This document shows, piece by piece, positions 29,921 to 37,339 of a DNA stretch of 64,000 nt (its first letter is position 1; every line of letters starts with the position of its first letter). The stretch comes from Lentilactobacillus parabuchneri DSM 5707 = NBRC 107865 (lineage in GTDB: Bacteria > Bacillota > Bacilli > Lactobacillales > Lactobacillaceae). The position numbers were made by a program, and so were the translations under genes. The notes below the pieces were generated by a model. That model saw only the letters and a list, made by a program, of their open reading frames with translations. It did not search any database and was not told the origin of the DNA. The stretch covers positions 124,001 to 188,000 of the forward strand of contig NZ_AZGK01000004.1 of assembly GCF_001435315.1 (NCBI RefSeq), read 5' to 3'.

Positions 29921-29933
29921 ATTGTTCGTGTTT
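29921..29933 (-). promoter_or_regulatory. Putative PurBox (PurR operator)
   Basis: AAACACGAACAAT on the minus strand fits the Firmicutes PurBox with its central CGAA, and sits 5 bp upstream of the -35 box. A weaker same-direction box with TTAGCGAATAA lies about 42 bp further upstream (29965-29975). PurR of this family responds to PRPP; whether it represses or activates here cannot be told. Confidence 0.65.
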
Positions 29934-30089
29934 AAAACGATATATGACCCTTTTGCCCTAAATTTATTCGCTAATTTACGGATTTTGTTTACTGATTCGA
30001 CTGAGAACAGTTGTCGATTGTTTTATCCAAACTACTTTTGCGTTAACATGGAAAACATAACTTAATGACAATACATAGGGGGAATTGAT

Positions 30090-31307
30090 ATGTTTGGCTT
30101 CTTTAAGGATCGATATCGAGAACCATCGTTTAGTATTACCAGCTTGTTTGTTTTTACGTCATTTATCTTTCTAGTGTCCTGGGGCGAGATCAACCCATTC
30201 TTACCACTTTTCATCAAAGAAACGCTCCATACAGGGACCGCGGCAACCAGCTGGTTCACCAGCCTGTGTATTGCTGCACCCTATCTGGTTGGCATGTTGA
30301 TTGCACCGGTTTGGAACCGACTTGCGATTAAATATGGCGCCAAGCCCTGGCTGCTTCGAGCTGGTTTTGGCTCGGCTATTATTCTGCTGTTAATGAGTAT
30401 GGTTCAAAATCCACTTCAGTTGGTCATTTTAAAAATCATTCAAGGCCTGTTCGTTGGCTTTATTTCGATTGCCAGCAGTATTCTCATCAGTCTGGTTCCG
30501 GCTGCCAAAGTGGGCCAAACCCTTGGCAAATTAGGTGTTGCCACCAGCTTGGCCACCGTCTTAGCGCCAGTCATCGGAGGAATCTTAATTCCACTGCTGT
30601 CGTTTCGGCTCACCTTAATCATTAGTGGCGGACTTCTATTGTTGTGTTGCGGATTCTTACAGTTTAAGCTGCCAAACACGCGCGTTACGCCACGAAGCAA
30701 TCAAAAAATACCGCGTCATTTTCCTGTGCGGCTGGTTTTGGTGTTGTTGGGGGTCCTTCTAATTCAAATCACCAATAATTCGATCACGCCCTACTTGGCT
30801 TTGATTGTTCGTCAAATCGACAGTCATGCCGGTCTGCTTTTGATCGGTGTCACCATCGCAATTACTGGCGTCTTTTCATTTGCAATTTCTCATTCAGTTG
30901 ATTTCTTCATCAATCGTTGGTCGTCTATCGGATTATTGGCTTTTGCGTTATTGCTGGGGACCATGAGTTATGTCGTCGCCGCCCTTTCCATAACCGTTTT
31001 GGCTTTGATACTGAGTCGCAGTCTGCTTGGACTATCTGATGCCGGTCATAATCCAACGATCGAAATCGAAGTGTCCAAAACGATTCCTCACAGCCAATTA
31101 GGCTCAGCGTTTGCGCTCCTACAATTCGTCCAGTCATTTGGCGTTGTGATCGGGGCTTTTGCCGGCGCCTTTCTCAATAATTCAGGCGGTTACCGGACCA
31201 TGTTCACCTGGGCAGCAATTGGTTATTTTGTTTCCCTTGTGGTGGTCTTAACCAGTCATTTATTTCCCGCAAACTTAGCTTCTGAAAATGGTAAAATTAA
31301 CTCATAA
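30090..31307 (+). CDS. MFS multidrug-type transporter
   Basis: The 405-residue, 12-TM protein starts after AGGGGGAA. The first helices hold SWGEINPFLPLFIKETL and a motif-A-like loop WNRLAIKYGAKPWLLRAG, as in DHA1 exporters. TM5 has APVIGGILIPLLSFR. The substrate is unknown. It is divergent from the purine operon and 21 bp upstream of an aldo/keto reductase gene, so the two may be co-transcribed. Confidence 0.78.
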   Translation: MFGFFKDRYREPSFSITSLFVFTSFIFLVSWGEINPFLPLFIKETLHTGTAATSWFTSLCIAAPYLVGMLIAPVWNRLAIKYGAKPWLLRAGFGSAIILLLMSMVQNPLQLVILKIIQGLFVGFISIASSILISLVPAAKVGQTLGKLGVATSLATVLAPVIGGILIPLLSFRLTLIISGGLLLLCCGFLQFKLPNTRVTPRSNQKIPRHFPVRLVLVLLGVLLIQITNNSITPYLALIVRQIDSHAGLLLIGVTIAITGVFSFAISHSVDFFINRWSSIGLLAFALLLGTMSYVVAALSITVLALILSRSLLGLSDAGHNPTIEIEVSKTIPHSQLGSAFALLQFVQSFGVVIGAFAGAFLNNSGGYRTMFTWAAIGYFVSLVVVLTSHLFPANLASENGKINS

Positions 31308-31331
31308 CAAGATTTACATGGAGGCTATATG

Positions 31332-32309
31332 ATGAAATTTAGAACCTTAGGTAAAACCGGATACAAAATTAGTGAAGTTTCACTGGGCACTTGGCAGCTT
31401 GGTGGCAAGTGGGGCACCCCGTTTGACTCCAAAGATGCCCGAGACACTCTGGAAGAAGCATACAATCACGGCGTTAATTTCTTTGACACCGCTGATGGTT
31501 ACCAAGATGGTAAAAGTGAGCAGGCGGTTGGTGAGTTTGTTCGGTCTCATCCCGACGTTCACTTTACAACCAAGATTGGCCGGAAGGAATCCCCACTATC
31601 CCTCGAGCACTTCAACCCTGAGCATCTTGTCCGTTACGTAGATGAATCCTTGAAAAACATGGGTGTCGACTCCTTGGACATGGTCCTTTTGCACTGTCCA
31701 CCAATGATGAATTACTATATGCCGGAAACCTTCTTTGAAATGGATAAGCTTAAAAAGCAGGGTAAAATTCAAAACTACGGTGTCAGCGTTGAACGGGTCG
31801 AAGAAGGAATCAAGGCCTTGAGCTACGATATTTCTGCCGTTGAAATTATTTTTAATATGTTCCGGTTGCGGCCAGCAGATTTGTTCTTTGATTTGGCCAA
31901 GAAAAATAACGTCGGCATCTTAGCCCGAGTCCCGTTGGCAAGTGGCTTGTTAACGGGTAAATATACGGCTGATACCAAATTTGCGCCAGAGGATCACCGG
32001 ACCACCAACCGCCATGGCGAACAATTTGACAAAGGCGAAACATTCTCCGGCGTTGATTATCTGACTGGCGTCAAAGCTGCAAACGAGTTGAAAGACCGGT
32101 TGGGAACGGACAACCTCGCCGCTATGGCGCTGCGCTTTATTTTGATGTTTGACGCCGTTTCTGCTGTCATTCCCGGGGCAAGTAACCCCAACCAAATTGA
32201 CCGCAATACCACTGCTGCAGAACTGCCGGCGTTTACGGATGCCCAGATGCAGATTGTCCGCGACGTTTACGATCAATACATTAAAAATCCAGTTGAATAT
32301 CTTTGGTAA
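31332..32309 (+). CDS. Aldo/keto reductase
   Basis: Two adjacent ATG codons follow GGAGG; the second (31332, MKFRTLGKTG) has better spacing. The about 325-residue (beta/alpha)8 enzyme keeps the catalytic tetrad: Asp and Tyr in FFDTADGY, Lys in TTKIGRK and His in LLHCPP. The C-terminal VIPGASNPNQIDRN segment binds NADP(H) phosphate. It reduces unknown aldehydes or ketones in the cytosol. It lies downstream of an MFS transporter and has its own terminator. Confidence 0.85.
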   Translation: MKFRTLGKTGYKISEVSLGTWQLGGKWGTPFDSKDARDTLEEAYNHGVNFFDTADGYQDGKSEQAVGEFVRSHPDVHFTTKIGRKESPLSLEHFNPEHLVRYVDESLKNMGVDSLDMVLLHCPPMMNYYMPETFFEMDKLKKQGKIQNYGVSVERVEEGIKALSYDISAVEIIFNMFRLRPADLFFDLAKKNNVGILARVPLASGLLTGKYTADTKFAPEDHRTTNRHGEQFDKGETFSGVDYLTGVKAANELKDRLGTDNLAAMALRFILMFDAVSAVIPGASNPNQIDRNTTAAELPAFTDAQMQIVRDVYDQYIKNPVEYLW

Positions 32310-32321
32310 TTTATTCAACAC

Positions 32322-32355
32322 AAAAGCTGAGGTGCGTTAAGCATCTCAGCTTTTT
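32322..32355 (+). terminator. Rho-independent terminator
   Basis: AAAGCTGAGGTGC/GCATCTCAGCTTT stem with a small loop and T5 tail, 13 bp after the aldo/keto reductase stop. Confidence 0.9.
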
Positions 32356-32454
32356 GCGTTGAACGGCGGTCGAATGATACAGCCGACACTATTTTTGATT
32401 CTAAAAAAGGTTGATGTTACAATAACACAAACGTTTGCTTACACGAAAGGATGA

Positions 32455-33435
32455 TTGATTAATACTGTTATGGATAAAAACACGCAATCAGAGGCTGAGA
32501 TAGAGCCGCAGCAGCCGTCCGTTAATCGCGGTGCCGCAATCAGTCTAAAAACACTCATGGCATTTGTTGGAATCGCACTTTTGTCGCTTGGAACCACCTT
32601 TCTTCGTGAAGGTCGTGTCGGTCTGGATCCGTTTACGGCAATGAACACTGGGATTGCTGCCAAGATTGGCCTTGGTCTGGGAAATACCCAGCTTATTTCC
32701 AACCTGGTTATCTTTATGATTGTCCTCTTACTGGATCGGAAGAAGATTGGTATCGGCACCATCATGAACATGATTTTGGTGGGTTATGAAATTCAATGGT
32801 TTACAACTTTGTATAATCAAATCCTGCCAAATTCGCTTAACTTTTTGACGATATCGGCCGACTTGATTATCGGCTTATTATTGTTCACGTTGGGCTCTTC
32901 CATGTATATGGGTGCCAGTCTGGGGGTCGCCCCCTACGATGCAATTGCGCCAATTCTTTCAACTCGAGTTCATTTGAAGTACCGGGTAGCCAGAATTGGC
33001 CAAGACATTTTGTTCATGATCGCCGGGTTTTTCATCGGCGGTCCAGTTGGAATTGCAACCATTATCGTCGCCTTCTTCACGGGTCCGTTAATCACCTACT
33101 GGAATAGTCACGTCAGCGAAAAGCTCCTGCTTCGGATTAATAATTTCAGTGCCCAGCCATCTTTGAAAAACGCCGGTACGCAAATTGCCAGCTTTGGCCG
33201 CGGAGGGTATCGAACAGTCGTTAAAGCTTACCAAATGACCGAACAGATTCAACGCCATAAGTCAGCCTACACAGACTCACAACTCGTTGAACAATTAAAC
33301 GAATCACAGCAGCAATTAAAAGAAGCCGGTCAAATTTACGAAAACGCCCAGCGCCAATATAAAATTCTGGTCCAAGAGGCCAAGAAACGTGGCAAGGTCG
33401 TTAAGGGAAATTTGCCGGGTAATCGAGCAGAATAA
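32455..33435 (+). CDS. YczE/YyaS/YitT-family membrane protein with extended C-terminal tail
   Basis: The protein has 326 residues from a TTG at 32455 (AAAGG only four bases upstream) or 321 from the ATG at 32470 (site far upstream); the start is undecided. Five or more TM helices span about residues 30-220, with FLREGRVGLDPFTAMN and GASLGVAPYDAIAP repeated halves typical of YczE-like proteins, whose function is unknown. After the membrane domain an extra hydrophilic tail of about 100 residues follows, with Gln/Glu-rich heptad-like sequence (SQLVEQLNESQQQLKEAG) that suggests a coiled coil. Most relatives end near the last helix, so the tail is notable. Confidence 0.72.
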   Translation: MINTVMDKNTQSEAEIEPQQPSVNRGAAISLKTLMAFVGIALLSLGTTFLREGRVGLDPFTAMNTGIAAKIGLGLGNTQLISNLVIFMIVLLLDRKKIGIGTIMNMILVGYEIQWFTTLYNQILPNSLNFLTISADLIIGLLLFTLGSSMYMGASLGVAPYDAIAPILSTRVHLKYRVARIGQDILFMIAGFFIGGPVGIATIIVAFFTGPLITYWNSHVSEKLLLRINNFSAQPSLKNAGTQIASFGRGGYRTVVKAYQMTEQIQRHKSAYTDSQLVEQLNESQQQLKEAGQIYENAQRQYKILVQEAKKRGKVVKGNLPGNRAE

Positions 33436-33437
33436 AT

Positions 33438-33476
33438 GTGTACAATTTGTGTACTTCTTGCGTACTTCTTGCGTAC
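33438..33476. repeat. Short 11-bp tandem repeat
   Basis: GTACaatttgT, GTACttcttgC, GTACttcttgC, GTAC: three and a half units of an 11-bp repeat immediately between the YczE-like stop and the terminator. Confidence 0.6.
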
Positions 33477-33510
33477 AAAAAAGTTCTGGGGTTGTCCCCA
33501 GAACTTTTTT
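33477..33510. terminator. Bidirectional terminator
   Basis: AAAAAAGTTCTGGGG and CCCCAGAACTTTTTT form a perfect stem with a 4-nt loop. It serves the YczE-like gene and the convergent ferritin-like operon. Confidence 0.92.
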
Positions 33511-33545
33511 AGTGGTTTAAATTACGTGACCCTCAAGCTTAAATC

Positions 33546-34097
33546 CTAGTCCTCATCATCCTCGTCTTCATCCAAGCCTTCTCTTGGTGACTTTCCAAGC
33601 AGTGCTTGCAACTTGGCAACGTTGTGGTTGTTGTCTCCAAGCAAGTTGACCAGATAGTCGGCTAAAACCGGGCGATCCTCTTTTTGTGCCAATTTGATTG
33701 CGCGAGTTACAAACATGTTTTCCGTATCGTAATCGTGAACCAGATCATCGACAAGCCATTCAGCTGTTTCATATTTATTTTGGCCGTTTTCCTCAAGCAT
33801 GGCGTACTCAGTGAATTCTTTTTGGGTACTTGGGGTAATGAGGCCTTCATCGATCAGAACTGTCCCTAAGGCATCTTTTTGGCTGTATGCTTGGTCAAGC
33901 AAGTCGCCAAACACATTCTTCAACGTTTCAGCGGACATCCCTTTGACATACCATTTTGCCATTTGAAGCTTATTGGCTAAAACTTCCAAGTTGGAAACGA
34001 TATGTCCGGTCATTGCGCCGGCAGTTGGTGTGTGATGATCAATATCTGCTTGCTTTACTTCTGCTTCGAATAATTTTTCTGGAGTTGCTGTTGTCAT
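33546..34097 (-). CDS. Ferritin-like/Dps-related protein with degenerate metal site
   Basis: The ATG at 34097 is used because GAGGTG lies seven bases upstream (a GTG at 34106 overlaps that site). The 183-residue protein is predicted all-helical and contains a Dps-like segment (MAKWYVKGMSAETLKNVF). Where Dps proteins have ferroxidase His in the LH..F position it has Lys, and the following Asp-x-x-x-Glu pair is only partly kept (QKDALGT). The C-terminus is an acidic Asp/Glu run. It may be a stress or DNA-associated protein or a metal buffer. It is the third gene of an operon with a metal P-type ATPase and an HMA protein. Confidence 0.6.
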   Translation of the reverse strand: MTTATPEKLFEAEVKQADIDHHTPTAGAMTGHIVSNLEVLANKLQMAKWYVKGMSAETLKNVFGDLLDQAYSQKDALGTVLIDEGLITPSTQKEFTEYAMLEENGQNKYETAEWLVDDLVHDYDTENMFVTRAIKLAQKEDRPVLADYLVNLLGDNNHNVAKLQALLGKSPREGLDEDEDDED

Positions 34098-34110
34098 ATC
34101 TTTCACCTCG

Positions 34111-34332
34111 TTATTTAACTTTCATTGACTGAACTTCGTAGCCTAAATCGGAAACGGTGTCTGACAATTTGTCAGCGGAAATCTTATCACCGTCAAATTC
34201 GGTTTTGACTTTAGCGGCATTAAACATCACTTTGACGTTTTCCACCCCATCTTGCTTCTCAAGGGCACCCTTGATTTTTTGCATGCATGACGGGCATGAC
34301 AGTGCGTCGAGCTGTAAAATTGCTTTACTCAT
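34111..34332 (-). CDS. Heavy-metal-associated (HMA) chaperone, CopZ-like
   Basis: The 73-residue protein starts at 34332 after GGAGG. The ferredoxin-like HMA fold is evident from ILQLDALSCPSCMQKIKGAL with a CxxC metal site (CPSC), and from VENVKVMFNAAKVKTEF and LGYEVQSM. It should carry a soft metal ion in the cytosol. The gene lies between a P-type ATPase that lacks its own HMA domain and a ferritin-like gene, so it probably delivers metal to, or regulates, that ATPase. Confidence 0.85.
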   Translation of the reverse strand: MSKAILQLDALSCPSCMQKIKGALEKQDGVENVKVMFNAAKVKTEFDGDKISADKLSDTVSDLGYEVQSMKVK

Positions 34333-34360
34333 ATTAATGACCTCCATCTTCTTTACTTCT

Positions 34361-36280
34361 TTACTGTTTTAATGATAAATCATATTCGCGAACGGATAAT
34401 TGATCTGGATCAAGTTTTGCAACTTTCGGTCGATAATTAATTAATCTCATTGCGTTAAAGATGACAACCAGGATACTTGCTTCATGGACGAACATCCCAC
34501 TGGCCATGTATATGAAGCCAAGAATCAGGCCAATTAGCAGTGCTGCCACCGTGGCAATCGCGATGAAAATGTTCTCTTTGGTATTCATCACGGTCTTCTT
34601 CGACAAGCCATAAGCGTGAATCAATTCGTTGAATCCGGATGACATGAGGACAACGTCTGAGGTTTCAACGGCAACGTCGGTTCCACTTCCCATGGCAATT
34701 CCAATGTCTGCTGTAACCAGCGACGGGCTGTCATTGATGCCGTCACCGACAAAGGCAACTTTGTGGCCTTGCTCCTGGTACTTCTTAACATATTCAACTT
34801 TTTGTTCGGGTAATAATTCCGCATGAACTTCATCAATGCCAATTTGGTCGGCAACGGCATCAGCAGTTTGCAAATTATCCCCAGTCAGCATCACGGTCTT
34901 TTTGATGCCAAGTGACTTCAAAGTGGCCAAGCTTTCCTTAACGCCTTGACGGATCACATCTGAGATTCCAAGGATGGTTTGAACCCGGCCATCGAAAGCA
35001 ACAATGACAGTTGAACTTCCCTGGCTTTGAATGGCCTCTAAATCTGACTTCTGCTGGTCAGTTAAGGCAATTTCCTCATCGTTCATCAATCTGAGATTAC
35101 CAATCAAAACCGATTGGCCATCAGCGGTTGCTTTCACACCTCGACCTTTAATAGTATCGGCATCAGTCACTTCGACCTTGTCAAATCCAATTTTGTGGTC
35201 TGCAGAGAATTTAACAACTGCTTGGGCAAGTGGATGATCCGACTGTTTTTCAATTGCAGCCGCAATCGTCAAGCCGAGTTGATTCTTTGAGTAATCTTTC
35301 AACTGCGTAACAGCGGTTTTGCCTTCTGTTAAGGTCCCGGTTTTATCAAAGACGAGGGTGTCAACGTTGGCGAAGGTGTTCATGACTTCGCCGCCCTTGA
35401 TCAAGACGCCATTTTTCGCACCGTTACCAATTCCGGCAACGTTTGAGACTGGTGCGCCGATGACCAAAGCGCCTGGGCAGCCAAGCACTAAGACGGTGAT
35501 CGCTAACCGGAAGTCTTTAGTAACCAGCCCGACAATCAAGGCAATAATCAAAACGGCCGGGGTGTAATAAGTGGCAAATTTATCAATAAACTTTTCGGCT
35601 GGTGACTTGGTATCTTGAGCATCTTCGACTAATTCAACAATTTTGCCAAATGTCGTATCATCACCGACTTTGGTTGCACGAACTTTTACTGTACCATTGT
35701 CGAGCATTGTGCCTGAAAAGACTTGGTCGCCCACATTTTTGGTGACTAATTTGGATTCGCCGGTAATGCTTGCTTCGTTGATGTGCCCTGAACCGTCGAC
35801 AATTTCGCCATCGACTGGAATTTGGCCGCCGGCTTTGACCAATACCACATCGTCTACGTCAACAAAGTCAACGTCGGTCTCTTCGGTCTCACCATCGTCA
35901 TCAACAACTAACGCGGTGGTGGGTGCCATCTCAGTTAAATCTTTGATTGAGTGCCTCGTCTTGGCCAATGTTTTGTCTTCCAAGAATGTTCCAAATAAGA
36001 ACAGGAAGGTCACAATCGCCGATTCGTTATATTCACCAATGGCGAAGGCCCCAATAACAGCGATACTTACCAGTAATTCAATACTAATCGTTTTAAATCG
36101 AAGTGCCGAGATTGCCCGAAGAATGATTGGGACTGCGGAAATGATTGAAGCGGCGATAAATGAAACCGTGTAAATCATATCGCTGTTCAAAACCTTTCCA
36201 AGCAGGCCAACCCCAATTAATATTGCGGTGACTAACGTTATCTGGTTTGTGTGCTGATTAATGTACTTTTGAAATTTCAT
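34361..36280 (-). CDS. Heavy-metal P1B-type ATPase with CPG motif
   Basis: The start at 36280 (MKFQKYINQ) follows GGAGCGGG and gives 639 residues. It has the actuator motif ITGES, the phosphorylation site DKTGTLTEG, the ATP-site HPLA motif and the hinge GDGINDSPSL. TM helices are visible at about 15-35, 40-63, 70-105, 245-300 and 580-625. The membrane metal motif is GCPGALVIG (CPG rather than CPC/SPC), and the last helices carry FVHEASILVV, similar to the HEGGT element of P1B-4 Co/Fe/Zn exporters. There is no N-terminal HMA domain. It should export a metal cation; which one is not decided by sequence, but the ferritin-like partner makes iron or another divalent metal worth considering. Confidence 0.85.
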   Translation of the reverse strand: MKFQKYINQHTNQITLVTAILIGVGLLGKVLNSDMIYTVSFIAASIISAVPIILRAISALRFKTISIELLVSIAVIGAFAIGEYNESAIVTFLFLFGTFLEDKTLAKTRHSIKDLTEMAPTTALVVDDDGETEETDVDFVDVDDVVLVKAGGQIPVDGEIVDGSGHINEASITGESKLVTKNVGDQVFSGTMLDNGTVKVRATKVGDDTTFGKIVELVEDAQDTKSPAEKFIDKFATYYTPAVLIIALIVGLVTKDFRLAITVLVLGCPGALVIGAPVSNVAGIGNGAKNGVLIKGGEVMNTFANVDTLVFDKTGTLTEGKTAVTQLKDYSKNQLGLTIAAAIEKQSDHPLAQAVVKFSADHKIGFDKVEVTDADTIKGRGVKATADGQSVLIGNLRLMNDEEIALTDQQKSDLEAIQSQGSSTVIVAFDGRVQTILGISDVIRQGVKESLATLKSLGIKKTVMLTGDNLQTADAVADQIGIDEVHAELLPEQKVEYVKKYQEQGHKVAFVGDGINDSPSLVTADIGIAMGSGTDVAVETSDVVLMSSGFNELIHAYGLSKKTVMNTKENIFIAIATVAALLIGLILGFIYMASGMFVHEASILVVIFNAMRLINYRPKVAKLDPDQLSVREYDLSLKQ

Positions 36281-36444
36281 AATATCCCGCTCCATTCCTT
36301 AATTTGTATCTTAAGTATATGGTGGATGCGCAAATAAAGAATTGACCTATATCAAGTTTGGCATTTTCCTTAAATAAATCTTCTTTTTGCATTATCGGAT
36401 TAATTCCACCATAATTAGAGGTAACAAGATTGGAGGAGAAGTAT

Positions 36445-37077
36445 ATGAAAATCATCGTAATTGGTGCTACTGGACGAGTTGGGTCAAATATCGTCGCAAA
36501 GCTGGCAAAGCATCCTGAAGACGAGGTCTATGCCGGTGCCCGGCAACCCGAAAAAATTCCAGCTAACGACCATGTCACTCCGTTTGCCTTGGACCTCAGT
36601 GACAAAATGGACGACATTAAAGAAGCCCTTCCGGAAGCTGACGCAATTATCTTCGCTGCCGGTTCGGGTGGCAGAGATTTGCTGAAGATTGATCTGCATG
36701 GTGCCGTTAAGGTCATGCAGGCCGCCGAAGAAAAGGAAATCAATCGCTTCGTTATGTTGAGCTCCAAGGGGTCGCTGTCTCCGGATGAATTCGCTGACTC
36801 CCCACTTGAGAATTATCTCATCGCCAAATATTACGCCGATGAGTGGCTGATCCATAATACCCATTTGGATTACACGATCCTCCAACCAACTACACTGGTT
36901 GAAAAGACCGGGTCCGGAAAAGTGACTCTGGGTGCATACAGCACCAATGAAAATAGCATTGATAATGTTGCCGATGTTTTAATTGGCCTGGTCGAAAATC
37001 ACGCCGGAATTAAAGAAGTCATTGAAATGAGTACTGGAAACGAACCAATTCCAGAAGCCATTAATGAATTAAATTAA
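36445..37077 (+). CDS. NAD(P)-binding SDR-like oxidoreductase
   Basis: The start at 36445 (MKIIVIGATGRVG) has TTGGAGGAG upstream. The 210-residue Rossmann protein belongs to the atypical SDR group (YwnB/HSCARG-like) with GATGRVGSNIV at the N-terminus, AIIFAAGSGG, and MLSSKGSLSPDEF. The usual SDR Tyr-x-x-x-Lys is seen as YLIAKYYAD. It may be a redox sensor or reductase; the substrate is unknown. It is divergent from the metal ATPase operon. Confidence 0.82.
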   Translation: MKIIVIGATGRVGSNIVAKLAKHPEDEVYAGARQPEKIPANDHVTPFALDLSDKMDDIKEALPEADAIIFAAGSGGRDLLKIDLHGAVKVMQAAEEKEINRFVMLSSKGSLSPDEFADSPLENYLIAKYYADEWLIHNTHLDYTILQPTTLVEKTGSGKVTLGAYSTNENSIDNVADVLIGLVENHAGIKEVIEMSTGNEPIPEAINELN

Positions 37078-37095
37078 ATTTGAAGCAACAAGTAG

Positions 37096-37132
37096 AAAAG
37101 CAGTTCATCATTAAATGTGATGAGCTGCTTTT
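37096..37132 (+). terminator. Rho-independent terminator
   Basis: AAAAGCAG-TTCATCA/TGATGAG-CTGCTTTT stem with a 7-nt loop and T4 tail, 18 bp after the SDR stop. Confidence 0.85.
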
Positions 37133-37279
37133 GTGTCAGATTTAATTACATGTACCAATTTAAAAATGAAATTCTTTTTACTAACGATCATGCTGATAAA
37201 AGTTGTTGTTTTTAGGCATTGGTACCGGTTCCATTTGAATGAGCGAGATTCTAATCTTCTAACCAATTTCAAAAAGTGC

Positions 37280-37316
37280 TGGACGTGTGAAAAAGATGAT
37301 GTTAGAATTTATGACA
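37280..37316 (+). promoter_or_regulatory. amtB promoter overlapped by a GlnR box
   Basis: TGTTA-GAATTTA-TGACA (37300-37316) fits the GlnR/TnrA operator consensus TGTNA-N7-TNACA without mismatch. It covers a possible -10 TAGAAT (37303-37308) lying 17 bp from a weak -35 TGGACG (37280-37285). Position and target both suggest repression of ammonium uptake by GlnR under nitrogen excess. Confidence 0.75.
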
Positions 37317-37339
37317 TTAAAAGATAAGGAAGCGATGTT

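Noticed and set aside
30060-30090. Second PurBox serving the divergent MFS gene
   Set aside because: No CGAA-centred box is present near the MFS start.
35643-36173. 176-codon ORF opposite the metal ATPase
   Set aside because: Antisense shadow of the P-type ATPase; Ser/Thr-rich product with no motif.
37133-37327. 64-codon plus-strand ORF upstream of amtB
   Set aside because: No ribosome binding site, composition unlike neighbours, and it overlaps the GlnR-controlled promoter region.
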